Shown piece after piece: positions 46,701 through 59,089 of a stretch of 64,000 nucleotides of DNA (positions are counted from its first letter, which is position 1; each line of letters begins with the position of its first letter). A model generated the notes under the pieces. The model was not told where the DNA came from. It did no database searches and saw only the letters and a program-made list of their open reading frames with translations. The position numbers and the translations under genes were made by a program. The stretch spans positions 70,018,546 to 70,082,545 of the forward strand of contig OZ007570.1 of the NCBI GenBank assembly GCA_963931925.1. The letters run 5' to 3'. This DNA comes from Onchidella celtica. Taxonomy: Eukaryota; Mollusca; Gastropoda; Systellommatophora; Onchidiidae.

Positions 46701-48031
46701 TGTTACGAGCTGGGTCCTCGAGTGTTACGAGTTCAAAGAAGGGTGTTACAGATGGGGATTACTGTGCTCGTGTTTTACGGGGATGGTTAATTATAAATTT
46801 ACGTGTTCGACTGCATTTTTAATAAATATCGAGAGGTTTTAGAAATTACTCTGCCATACCATGCCACATACACTAATAACAATTTCGAGTACGTTATATC
46901 AAGGACCTTGTAGGGCCACAAATTTATTACTTAAAATTCCTAACAATTTCGTCTATCGTTTACATATTAAAAGACAACATTGCAGCATCAAATGAAAATA
47001 CTAAAATACATAACTATAAATCTCCTCTAGATCCTTAAGAGATTTGAAACTCTATATCATTCTGATTCATACACAGTTTACTTAGTAATTATTCATCTTC
47101 AGAAATATAGACTGCCTACTACTTCACAAATAATATCCTTATGTCTCAGACGACAATATTAACTCATTTAACTGCTTATAAAGGATCAAACCGTCAAGAC
47201 ACACTGACGTAGTTAAGATAGATCTAATCTAGATCTGTTCTAGGATGGGCTGGCAATCCCCAGCCTCATCCAGACACATCAATTACAATTTACAAATGTG
47301 TATATCAGTCACTCTTTCTAGATCTTAATTGCAAGTAAAACTTTATGGTCTTGCATTCCTTTGATCGCACGTCTACTGGAAAGTTAGGGTCAGATTCACA
47401 TCATCTCGAATCATTTTGATGAAACTTACGATTGGTTCCCTGAAACGATTTCAGGGAACTGGAGAAAATAGCTGTGGATTATTTTCATTGTCTATCCAGG
47501 ACATAGACATGACTTAACAGTCTGTTGGTTCTCTCTGGCTGAACCGTATTAGCCGACAACCCTCGTAGCTGGAAGATCTACATGGAAGTGAGGTAGCATA
47601 AAGATGCTCCCGCTTATCTTCTGCAACTCACGTGACTGCTCAAATTTGATTGGTGCATCCACTTCGAGCTCCGCTCGCAGCGCCAATAGATTCTATTAAT
47701 AGTAACAGACAAAGTCAGACCTAGGATGTCAAAACCTTTCGCAAAGTCTCTACACCCTAAACGTTTTATGTACGAATTTCTTCACTCCTTATTCGCCCCG
47801 TCTTTCCCTGTTAAGGTACACCCAAACCACGGGGTCGAAAACTGCATCGTCACTGTTAATTTATCCATTCGTTCTATCCTGACCCACTTTCTTTCCATCT
47901 CTAAGAAAAGCGTTACAAAAACAAACTGTCCACGGGAATAGTTCAAGGACGTTTGCACTGGCTAAAATCAATGATGCCATGTAATAAACAATGCGTGACC
48001 TAGCACGGCAATTCAAATCCTAATCCTGACA
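46701..48031 (-). repeat. Element 2 LTR, 5' copy
   Basis: 1331 bases, differing from 38716-40046 by two substitutions that I can see. Followed by the GATGG target duplication at 48032-48036. Confidence 0.95.
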
Positions 48032-48252
48032 GATGGTAAGATCAGAACATTATTGTTGATGGAGAGACCAGATCATGAGCGTTGATGGTGAGATGAGAAC
48101 ATTGATAATGATTGTGAGATTAGAACATCTTTATTGATGGTGAGATCAGATAATTAATGTTGATGGTGAGATCAGATCATTGGTATTGATGGTGAGATCA
48201 GAACTTTAATTTTGATGGTGAGATCAGATCATTAGTGTTGATGGTGAGATCA
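48032..48252 (+). repeat. 26-bp minisatellite array, middle part
   Basis: About eight units between element 2 and the solo LTR. GATGG at its start and GATCA at its end (48248-48252) are the duplicated targets of the two insertions. Confidence 0.95.
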
Positions 48253-49461
48253 TGTCGCGATGTGGGTTAGATGGGGAGAATTCGACTGACACTCTTTCGA
48301 GGTCCGCTCCCACAATCGACGAACACACAAAGAAAATACTTGCACTCTAAAAACTAAATAAATCAATTGCTTTGATTTTTAGCAGAACTGTAGGGCAGTT
48401 TAATTACAGGAATTAATGTAACAAATATAAATATAAATATAAATATCAATTCAAAGGCAACTGAATCTAACTAATGAAACTACAGCTTTCTATAAAGACT
48501 AACTTATTCACTCTAACTACTTGCAGGCCATATGAGTTAGATGCCAAATAGAATCCGCGCACGTGGCGACGGATATAACAGTTTAAATTCTATTAATTCA
48601 ATGAGACATGTTATGATATGGACATTTCCTCTAGACACGCCATGGAGAATGTTTGTACAACCATGCGTTGTCTGGCGGTAGCTCTGAAACTGTCCTCAAA
48701 AGTAAGTAGAACGGTTCACTTTCATCATTACAAATTAGTATGAACTCTCACCATTAGGCCCTCACTGGGAGTGAGAGCGCTGGATGTAAACGCTGTGGGT
48801 TCATATCAAACCAAGTAGCTTAGGCTCTGGAGCTTTAAATCATGGCGCTCCTCACAATATGGACTGCTCAACTGCGTCTCTATGTCTCTCATCTGGCTGA
48901 GGACTATCGCCGTCCACCTCGTAAATGGATTATCTACATGTGGCCTCTATCTAAGCTCTGCACGGGTTTAAATACTAAAGCTATGTCTCTACCTTCCGTC
49001 CAGATTCATACATTTGATTGGTGCAGTCGCTTCAGCTCAGCCTGCAATATTAATTTATGCTTGTCATGGCCTTGCGCCAAAATCAAGGTCAATTTTACGG
49101 TCTAGACAAAATTTAAAATGCGAAACAATAACTACTAAAATCTTCAAACCCCGTGCTTTCTATACTTATGCACGAATTTCCGAACGCCAACTAAGCGTCT
49201 AAATAAATTACCTTTACTCGCCCCTTATCTATGTTAATCAAAATCACGGTGTCGAGAACTGCTCTGTCATTCCTAGCTATACATTTATTCTGTCTCGCCC
49301 CTCCTTCTCTCCATCTATCAGAAAAAAGGTGTTTCAAAACAAGCTGTTCACGAGAACAGCTCAAAGACAAATTACGCTAGTTATAATCAACAAGATCGTA
49401 AAAATTAATTCACTGACGTCGTGACCTAGCACGGCATTTATGATCCTAATATGATCATGAC
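48253..49461 (-). mobile_element. Solo LTR of an element-2-related family
   Basis: 1209 bases, TGTCGCGATG...ATCATGACA on the plus strand, flanked by GATCA at 48248-48252 and 49462-49466. Orientation is minus, judged from the shared GTGACCTAGCACGGC box near its right end and from AAACAAGCTGTTCACG-type sequence shared with the solo LTR at 61048. No internal region is present, so it arose by LTR-LTR recombination. A tRNA-like patch (GAGAGCGCTGG...GTGGGTTCATA) lies at about 48770-48820. Confidence 0.9.
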
Positions 49462-52400
49462 AGATCAGATCATTGGTATTGGTGGTGAGATCAGATCATT
49501 GGTATTCATGGTGACCTCAGATAATTAATGTTTATGGTGAGATCAGATCATTGATATTGATGTTGAGATCAGAACATTAATGTTGATGGAGAGATTAGAC
49601 CATTGGTGTTGATGGTGAGATCAGATCATTCGTATCGATGGTGAGATCAGATCATTGGTGTTGATGGTGAGATCAAATAATTAATGTTGATAGTGAGATC
49701 AGATCATTGGTGTTGATGATGAGATGAGATCATTAATGTTGATGGTGAGATCAGATCATTGGTGTTAATGGTGAGATCATATCATTGGTATTGATGGTGA
49801 GATCAGATCATTCGTATTGATGGTGAGATCAGATCATTGGTATTGATGGTAAGATCAGAACATTAATGTTGATGGTGAGAGGAGATCATCAGCGTTGATG
49901 GTGAGATGAGAACATTGATATTGATGGTGTGATAAGATCATTGATATTGATGGTGAGATCAGAACATTAATGTTGATGGTGAGATCAGATCATTGGTGTT
50001 GATGGTGAGATCAGATCATTGGTATTGATGGTGAGATCAGATCATTGGTGTTCATGGTGAGATCAGATAATTGGTATTGATGGTGAGATCAGATCATTGG
50101 TATTGATTGTGAGATAAGAGCATTAATGTTGATGGTGAGATCAGATCATTGGTGTTGATGGTGAGATCAGATCATTGGTATTGATGGTAAGATTAGAACA
50201 TTAATGTTGATGAGAGACCAGATCATGAGCGTTGATGGTGAGATGAGAACATTGATATTGATGTTGAGATCAGATTATTAGTATTGATAGTGAGATCAGA
50301 TAATTAATGTTGATGGTGAGATCAGATGATTGGTATTGAAGGTGAGATCAGAACATTAATGTTGATGGCGAGATCAGATCATTAGTGTTGATGGTGAGAT
50401 CAGATCATTGGTATTGATGGTGAAATCAGATCATTGGTATTCGTGGTGACATCAGATAATTAATGTTATTGGTGAGATCAGATCTTTGATATTGATGGTG
50501 AGATCAGAACATTAATGTTGATGGAGATATCAGATCATTGGTGTTGATGGTGAGATCAGATCATTCGTATTGATGGTAAGATCAGAACATTAATGTCGTT
50601 GGTGAGATCAGATCATGGGTGTTAATGGTGAGATCAGATCATTGGTGCTGATGATAAGGTCAGAACATTAATGTTGACGGAGAGACCAGTTCATAGGTGT
50701 TGATGGTGAGATCAGATCATTGGTATTGATGGTGAGATCAGATCATTGGTGTTTATGGTGAGATCAGAACATTAATGCTGATGGTGAGATCAGATCATAG
50801 GTGTTGATGGTGGGATCAGATCATTGGTGTTGATGGTGGAGATCAGATCATTGGTATTGATGGTAAGATCAGAACATTAATGTTGATGGAGAGACCAGAT
50901 CATGAGCGTTGATGGTGAGATGAGAACATTGATATTGATGGTGAGATCAGATCATTGTTATTGATGGTGACATCAGATAATTAATGTTGATGGTGAGATC
51001 AGATCATTGGTTTTGATGTTGAGATCAGAACTTTAATGTTGATGGTGAGATCAGATCATGCACAGAGTTCGCGCCGCCGCCTGCCGAAGAATGCCCGGAA
51101 GTAATGAACCATGCAATATTTTACAAAGCCAGATACGGAAAGTATAGTGTTGATGGTGAGATCAGATCATTGGTATTGATGGTGAGATCAGATCATTGGT
51201 ATTCATGGTGACCTCAGATAATTAATGTTTATGGTGAGATCATATCATTGATATTGATGGTGAGATCAGAACATTAATGTTGATGGAGAGATTAGACCAT
51301 TGGTATTGATGGTGAGATCAGATCATTCGTATTGATTGTGAGATCAGATCATTGGTGTTGATGGTGAGATCAGATAATTAATGTTGATGGTGAGATCACA
51401 TCATTGGTGTTGATGATGAGATCAGATCATTAATGTTGATGGTGAGATCAGATCATTGGTGTTAATGGTGAGATCAGATCATTGGTATTGATGGTGAGAT
51501 CAGATCATTGGTATTCATGGTGAGATCAGATCATTGGTATTGATGGTAAGATCAGAACATTAATGTTGATGGTGAGACGAGATCATCAGCGTTGATGGCG
51601 AGATCAGATCATTGGTATTGATGGTGAGATCAAATCATTGGTATTGATGGTGAAATCAGATCATTGGTGTTGATGGTGAGATCAGATAATTGGTTTTGAT
51701 GGTGAGATCAGATCATTGGTATTGATGGTGAGATCAGAGCATTAATGTTGATGGTGAGATCAGATCATTGGTGTTGATGGTCACATCAGATCATTGGTAT
51801 TGATGGTGAGATCAGATCATTGTTGTTGATGGTGAGATCAGAACATTAATGTTGAATGCGAGATCAGATCATTAATGTTGATAGTGAGATCAGATCATTG
51901 GTATTGATGGTGAAATCAGATCATTGGTATTCGTGGTGATATCAGATAATTAATGTTATTGGTGAGATCAGATCATTGATATTGATGGTGAGATCTGAAC
52001 ATTAATGTTGATGGAGAGATCAGATCATTGGTGTTGATGGTGAGATCAGATCATTCGTATTGATGGTAAGATCAGAACATTATTGTCGTCGGTGAGATCA
52101 GATCATAGGTGTTGGTGATGAGATCAGATCATAGGTGTTGATGGTGAGATCAGATCATTGGTGTTGATGGTGAGATCAGACCATTGGTGCTGATGATAAG
52201 GTCAGAACATTAATGTTGACGGAGAGACCAGATCATAGGTGTTGATGGTGAGATCAGATCATTGGTATTGATGGTGAGATCAGATCATTGGTGTTTATGG
52301 TGAGATCAGAACATTAATGCTGATGGTGAGATCAGATCATAGGTGTTGATGGTGAGATCAGATCATTGCTGTTGATGGTGAGATCAGATCATTGGTATTG

Positions 52401-53512
52401 ATGGTAAGATCAGAACATTAATGTTTAAGCAGAGACCAGATCATGAGCGTTGATGGTGAGATGAGAACATTGATATTGATGGTGAGATCAGATCATTGTT
52501 ATTGCTGGTGAGATCAGATAATTAATGTTGATGGTGAGATCAGATCATTGGTGTTAATGGTGAGATCAGATCATTGGTATTGATGGTGAGATCAGATCAT
52601 TAATGTTGGTGGTGAGATCAGATCATTGGTATTGATGGTGAGATCAGATCATTGGTATTCATGGCGACCTCAGATAATTAATGTTTATGGTGAGATCAGA
52701 TCATTGATATTGATGGTGAGATCAGAACATTAATGTTGGTGGAGAGATTAGACCATTGGTGTTGATGGTGAGATCAGATCATTCGTATTGATGGTGAGAT
52801 CAGATCATTGGTGTTGATGGTGAGATCAGATAATTAATATTGATGGTGAGATCAGATCATTGGTGTTGATGATGAGATCAGATCAATAATGTTGATGGTG
52901 AGATCAGATCATTGGTGTTAATGGTGAGATCAGATCATTGGTATTGATGGTGAGATCAGATCATTGGTATTGATGGTGAGATCAGATCATTGGTATTGAT
53001 GGTAAGATCAGAACATTAATGTTAATGGTGAGACGAGATCATCAGCGTTGATGGTGAGATGAGAACATTGATATTGATGGTGTGATAAGATCATTGGTAT
53101 TGATGGTGAGATCAGAACATTAATGTTGATGGCTAGATCAGATCATTGGTGTTGATGGTGAGATCAGATCATTGGTATTGATGGTGAGATCAGATCATTG
53201 GTGTTGATGGTGAGATCAGATAATTGGTATTGATGGTGAGATCAGATCATTGGTATTGATGGTAAGATCAGAACATTAATGTTGATGGTGGGACGAGATC
53301 ATCAGCGTTGATGGTGAGATGAGAACATTGATATTGATGGTGTGATAAGATCATTGGTATTGATGGTGAGATCAGAACATTAATGTTGATGGCTAGATCA
53401 GATCATTGGTGTTGATGGTGAGATCAGATAATTGGTATTGATGGTGAGATCAGATCATTGGTATTGATGGTGAGATCAGAGCATTAATGTTGATCGTGAG
53501 ATCAGATCACTG
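49462..53512 (+). repeat. 26-bp minisatellite array, right part
   Basis: Continuation of the same array, interrupted only at 51060-51147. Diagnostic variants recur in blocks: the TTCGTGGTGA variant at 38240, 50440 and 51930, and the GATGAGAACATTGATATTG variant at least seven times. This shows higher-order duplication. The array ends at GATCAGATCACTGATTTG near 53512. Confidence 0.96.
51060..51147 (+). other. 88-bp unique insert in the minisatellite, exon-like
   Basis: A GC-richer block unlike any array unit. It is open in one frame from 51065, reading EFAPPPAEECPEV...IFYKARYGKY. I do not recognise it. No target-site duplication is clear. It could be captured coding sequence, a repair patch or a chance ORF. 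Confidence 0.5.
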
Positions 53513-54368
53513 ATTTGAAGAAATAAAAGCCATCTCATCATCCGCAGTTTTCAATGTTTTAGGATCTTAATTATTTTGTCTTTTCAGGCAAGACTGAATT
53601 TTTTTTAAACACCTCGGATCTTTTGCTGAATACGCAAATTGTTAACTCTAATTTCATCTGGAAATGAGAGACAATAGTACGGACCCAAGATGATGATGAA
53701 CATTAAGTTTTAGTGTTACGGTTTTCTTGGAATCAAACGCGAGTTAGTCAACTACTTTGGGAAGTGGGGATGGGGCTGGGCCTGCGTGAGGTACAAAGCA
53801 GAACTATTTTAATTTTTCAGCAATATTTTATAAAAGTAGGCGACAAGTGCCTGTTTTCTTTTTCTTTTTCTTTAACTAAAACGGATCGTAAAAAAAAAAA
53901 AAAAACGAAGCGTGCTTTCCATCAGCCTTTCTAATACTTCTCTACACATGCGAACGGGCGTGCCGTAAATTACAGATGTCACATTTTGAGGATCCATTCG
54001 CCTGGGAGACGTATAAACCTCACTGGCTTTTACCATTTCGTGTCTTGTTTCTCTCTTCTTTCGGGCGTTCTCTTAGTCTAGCACATCTCGAAATAGTATG
54101 TATACTTGAAGTTCAAGGTAGGATGAAAAGATGTAAACATCACGATCGTCTGTAACTGTCGGTTTCTCTAAACCTCCGAATGCAGGATATCTGAATGTCT
54201 TACAGAGATCATATACGTACTGTATTTTTTGTTTTCTTTGTTCGTTAGGATCCAATGATGTAGACATGTTCAGCCCCGCCTCAGCGTACAACAGCCTAGC
54301 TTCACTTCCTGGAAAGATATCGGCCAACCATATTATTTAGTAATAATAACCTTGTTTCGCTCTGCGGC

Positions 54369-54412
<44 letters not shown>

Positions 54413-55700
54413 GAGAGAGAGAGTAGCAAAATCCTACAAAGTCCCTGGGACGCGCGAAAATAATGGGGCCTAACGTATCAACAAGGAGTTTGTCTCCCCC
54501 CCCCCCCCACCCCTCTCAACTAGATGAAGGTCATGACTTACTTTATCTCCCGTGCTGTCCAGTCCAGTCTGAATGTAAGCCTTTATAGTATTTTAATCTC
54601 GGTTCGCTCGCATCTAGCAGTCATGATTTGCTGTTTATCTGGAAAATACAAAAAAAAAATAATTCTACCAGAGAGTAGAGTAAACAATCATGATCAATAG
54701 TATATCTCGAAAGTTTGCAATTGCTCATCAAATTATAGGCTATGCATTTGCGAACTGAATGTATCCTATGATGCCACAGTGGTCATAGAGCGTAAAGAAG
54801 CTATGACTACAGCAGATTATTTAATGGTAATTACATTCAATAACAGTCAACTCCACGACTTAGCATAACATACCGTATTTTCAAAGGTAGAAATCAAAAT
54901 AGCTCTATACGTGGAATATTAAACACCATTAGATTTTTATTTGATGAGGACAGATTTTAAAGAAGTTTCTTTTCGTTGCAGGTAAACATTCCACAATCAT
55001 GGCGAGCATCATTGTAAGTGATTGCAAGTGAAGCTGGGTGCAGCTGTGCTCTAGCGTTTTCAATTTTCTCAATCTAAATTTCGTCAACTTTCACTTTATT
55101 ATAATATTTGTTTAAAAAAAAAAAAAAAAGGTGTATCTGATTTTCGTGAAAATCAACTGCTCATCTTTAAAGATTGAGAATGGTGTCTCTTAGTATTTAA
55201 AAAAGAAAGTTGTCATCTGTGAGATTACTGGAAAAAACTCATTTATGATAATAGCAAAAGCAACAAAACAAACGAATAGATAGATATAAGAGCGTGGAAG
55301 GAGACCATTCTACGTCGCCTGACCATCCAATCTATATGGCACCACGACGGGTGCGTGATATATAACGATGAACGGCTTTTTTACACCATCAAGAATCACA
55401 ACAGCCATGGGGTAAATTTTTGTAAGTTCCTGAACTAAAAATTTTAATTCCAAACACAATATCATGAATTAAACACCTTTGGACGGAAAATGTTTATGTA
55501 TTATTTCTGAGTTTTATCTCGTGAACAGTCAGGGTAATCTACCGAGCCGACGAATCAAAATCCTTTAAATATGGCTCATTAGATATTATCTTCTAGCATT
55601 ACTGGTCCGTGTTTTGGTAGAAATTAACTACCTGTCCGCTTCATTATTGAACTGTTTATTTTTAAACCTTTAGCGTCTTTACAGACGGTCTTAGCAGCTA
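53513..55700. other. Mostly non-coding stretch
   Basis: It contains a (GA)n run at 54371-54423, a C-run near 54498-54508 and A-runs near 53890 and 55113. Apart from the small ORF at 54073-54327 I see nothing to annotate. Confidence 0.4.
54073..54327 (-). other. Unrecognised minus-strand ORF, possible exon
   Basis: 84 codons open, or 65 from the ATG at 54267 (MSTSLDPNEQRKQKIQYVYD...). The composition looks protein-like, with many aromatic and charged residues (DLCKTFRYPAFGGLEKP). A TATCTTTCCAG acceptor-like word lies at its 5' side near 54308. I do not recognise a family, and an isolated exon cannot be confirmed by eye. Confidence 0.2.
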
Positions 55701-55712
55701 GAATATTCACTT

Positions 55713-58700
55713 TCACTTTGACTGACAGCTTCTCTCGTGGCTTATTCTACCAATGTTTGACCCGAGAGTGCGATGGCAGTGATTGCAGGTCAGTCTTTTT
55801 GGTTCACTTTGGCGAGTGTTTTCATTCCGCCTCTGTCGTTTTGTCAGGTATGTTTCTTTTGCCTTGAAGTCTATTGCGAGCGTGCCACTGCGCAATTTTT
55901 GTCTCCATCTGCTTCGATCATTTGCAAGGTTCTCCCATTCATTGGGGTCGATGTTGAATGCTTTCATCGTGACCTTGCAAGTGTCTTTGAATCGCAGATG
56001 TGGCCTACCTCTGGGTCGGTTGCCAGTAGCAAGTTCCCCGTAGAGAATTTGTCTGGGGATGCGATCATTTTCCATACGGTGGAGATGTCCAAGCCACCGC
56101 AGTCTTTTTTTGCCTAGGAGAGCCTGAGTTGATGGAATGTTGGCTCGGCTCAGAACTTCGATATTTGAGATCCTGTCTTGCCACTTGATCTTGAGAATTT
56201 TGCGTAGGCAGCGCAGGTGGAAGGAGTTGAGGGATCTTTCATGTTTGGAGTAGGTGGTCCATGTCTCTGAGCCATACAGCAGGGTGCTTAGGACGCAAGT
56301 TTGGTACACGAGTACCTTTGTTTTGATGGTCAGCTTGCTATTGTTCCACACCCTTTTTGAGAGTTTGCCAAAAGCTGTGGCCGCCTTTCCTATTCTGGCA
56401 TTTATTTCAGTTGTTATGTCTGTGCTACCACTGATGGTTGAGCCTAGGTAGCAGAATTTTCCCACTTGCTCCAGAGGAGAGCCATTCAGCATGATTGGGT
56501 TGGGGTTTCTCAAGCCTTGTGTCAAAACTACAGTTTTTGAGACACTGATCCTTAGCATGAATTTGTCACAGGCTTTGGCAAGGCTATTGATGAGAGCCTG
56601 GAGCGTGGTTTCATCGTGGGCCACGATTGCAGCATCATCTGCGAAGAGGAGCTCTTGTAACATAATATGCTCTGTACGAGATTTTGCTTTTAGTCTGGCA
56701 ACATTAAAAATGGAGCCGTCCACTCTGGTGTTAATAAGTACTCCACCTGAACATTGACCAAAGGCATTCTTGAGTAGGGCTGCAAAATATATACCAAATA
56801 AGGTAGGAGCAAGAACACATCCCTGCTTCACACCGCTGTTTACAGCAAATGAATTGGATGTGCAGCCTTCAAAGTTGACACATGCCCTCATGTCAGTGTG
56901 GAAGGATGCAATAAGTTTTAGCAATGTTGGTGGACAGCCTATGGATTTAAGGACTGCATACAGGCCAGATCGGCTTACGGTGTCGAAAGCCTTTGTTAGG
57001 TCCACAAAGCATGTTATAAGCGGCCTGTTTTGTTCTTTACATTTTTCTTGGATTTGCCGAAGTGCAAATATCATGTCAATAGTTGATCGTTTGCTTCGAA
57101 AGCCACATTGTGTTTCTGGTAAGACTTTTTCCGCCAGTTGTTGAAGGCGGCAGAGGATGACGCGAGCAAAAGCCTTTCCAGTAATGCTGAGGAGGGATAT
57201 GCCTCGATAGTTGTTGCAGTCGCCTTTGTCTCCTTTGTTCTTGTAAAGTGTGACAATTTTGGCGTCTCTCATATCATGTGGTATCACGCCTTCTTTCCAA
57301 CACTGCAGTAACAGATTATACAGGTGTGGTAATAGTGGGCCTTTTAGGTCTTTTAATACCTCTGCAGGAATGTTGTCACTTCCTGTGGCTTTTCCAGCAG
57401 ACAGGTGGTCGATTGCATTGGAAAGCTCGACTAAGGAAGGTTCAGCGTCAAGTTCGGCCATTATTGGCAGTTTTTGGAGGTGTTCCTCAAAATCTGGTGG
57501 AATATTTTTCTCAGTTGAATACAACAGAGAGTAATGCTCTACCCACCTATTCAGTTGTTCATTTTTATCTGTGATGGGTTCACCATTTACAGACTTAAGT
57601 GGGGCGCTTTTGGTGATGATTGGCCCAAGAGCTACTTTCATCTGACCAAAGGCGGTTTTCATATCTCCCTTTTCATTTGCCTCTTGTATGCTGTTACACA
57701 AGTCTGTCCAGTATTTGTTGGCGCAACGTCTTACCTCCAGCTGAAGTTCAGCTTTTGCATTTTTCAAACAAGTTTTTGTACTCTGATTGCAATTTTTGTT
57801 ATACTCATTGAAAGCAGATTTCTTTTGCTCAATGAGAGGTAGGAGAATTTCGCTGTTCTGGGCTACCCAGTCGTTGTTTGAAACTTTATGCTGTCCAAAA
57901 GACTTGATGGCACAGTCATGAATTTTTGAACTGAGAGTGTTCCATGTTTCATCTACCGAGTCACATTGGGTGACATTATCCATGCTTTCAGCAAATAACT
58001 TTTCAAATGACTTTCTATTTGATTCATCTCCGATTGCTGTTACATTGATCTTAGGGATTGAAGGGGCTTTTGATCTGTATATTTTCTTGGCCGAAATTTT
58101 GATTTTGCTGACTACCAGTGCATGGTCGGTGTCACAGTCAGCACTGTGGAGGGAACGAGTTATTTTTATACAGCCCAAACTCTTCCTCCTTGAGAGAATA
58201 AGATCTAATTGATGCCAATGGCCAGACCTGGGATGGCGCCATGATGTTCTTTGGGATCTCTTAAGGTCAAAGTACGTGTTTGTAACACATAATGAGTTTA
58301 CGGAGCATAGCTCCAGAAGGCGCTGCCCGTTTTCGTTGATGTTGCCAATGCCCAAGTGCCCAATGCACTTTGGCCATGCGGAGTGATCTGCTCCCTCTCG
58401 AGCGTTAAAGTCACCCAGAATTAGCAGGCCTTCGGTGAGAGGGATGTTGTGGAGAGTCCTCTGCAATGCCTCGTAGAAAATGTCTTTGGTTTCGTCAGAG
58501 GAGGTAAGTGTTGGGGCATAGACACAGATAATGTTGGTAAAACCAGACCGGGTGTTCAGTCTGAGTGTCATGATGCGTTCTGACACTCCAATTGGAGTTG
58601 CGATAATATTAGTGAGATCTTGCTGTGGCAAGCCTGGGCGCATTGTTCTGACGTTCCAGGTACCAAGTTTTAGTATTTTTCTGTTTTTGCCAGGTGCACA

Positions 58701-58713
58701 CTTTACGTCAGCT
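55713..58713 (-). CDS. LINE endonuclease-reverse transcriptase ORF, endonuclease shortened
   Basis: Non-LTR retrotransposon protein that nicks target DNA and reverse-transcribes its own RNA there. The ATG at 58643 gives 976 residues. The frame stays open upstream to about 58713 and includes LKLGTWNVRTM, the endonuclease start, so the ATG is internal to the domain. After TWNVRTM the sequence jumps almost directly to GVSERIMTLRL; the segment that should hold the catalytic Glu is absent. GDFNAREGADHS and DTDHALVVSKI remain. RT: FVDLTKAFDTVSRSGL, GVKQGCVLAPTLFGIYF, LLFADDAAIVAHDE (FADD). The C-terminus has KRLRWLGHLHRM, RPRGRPHLRFKD and a CNHCHRTL...HERSC zinc-finger-like end. RTE/jockey-like 'endonuclease-RT' family. 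Probably cannot retrotranspose unaided. Confidence 0.9.
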
Positions 58714-59089
58714 TTTTGACTTTTGGTCTAGCTCCAACCACCTTATGAAGCAGGCTGACGTGGCGGAACAACACCCAACTGCCTGGGGGCTGCCCAGGTT
58801 ACGGCGGGCGGTAGTTGATCAATGCAGCTGAAAAGCCGCTCCCACCGACAGAGGGGACCCCTGGCGCTCATCCGTACGCCAAATGGATTGAGCTTATCAC
58901 CGGTAACTGCCACCTCCCGTGTTGTGCCCATCCGTAACGGATGGCTGGAGTGTCCTCTCCAAATCGGAAATGGGTGGGCTTATAGAGGAGAGACAGACGC
59001 TTGCCAAGCCCGAGCAAACGCCTCCTCGTTTTGCTGCCTTGCCTGGGCTATTTTTAAGAGATGGTGCTTTGCCCATTTCATTTCATAAT
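58714..59089 (-). other. Probable LINE 5' UTR up to the junction with the viral-type element
   Basis: GC-rich, non-coding on the minus strand upstream of the LINE frame, with short ORFs only. Base composition drops sharply to AT-rich at about 59090, where polymerase-coding sequence begins on the other strand. I take this as the LINE's 5' junction. Confidence 0.5.

Larger units (their letters stand above)
38711..48036 (-). mobile_element. Element 2: full-length Gmr1-type Ty3/gypsy LTR retrotransposon
   Basis: Minus-strand element inserted in the minisatellite. LTRs are 38716-40046 and 46701-48031, both 1331 bases, and I see only two substitutions between them (38768/46753 and 39390/47375). 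The target-site duplication GATGG lies at 38711-38715 and 48032-48036. Polypurine tract: minus strand of 40047-40059. A long 5' leader (45170-46700) precedes gag, then a protease frame, then a pol frame with integrase before RT. Coding frames are intact, so this copy may be, or recently was, autonomous. Confidence 0.96.

Noticed and set aside
36427..53512. CRISPR-like array
   Set aside because: Units are contiguous 26-mers without spacers, in a eukaryotic context; it is a minisatellite.
55773..58212. Many plus-strand ORFs of 60-124 residues
   Set aside because: Antisense shadows of the LINE ORF.
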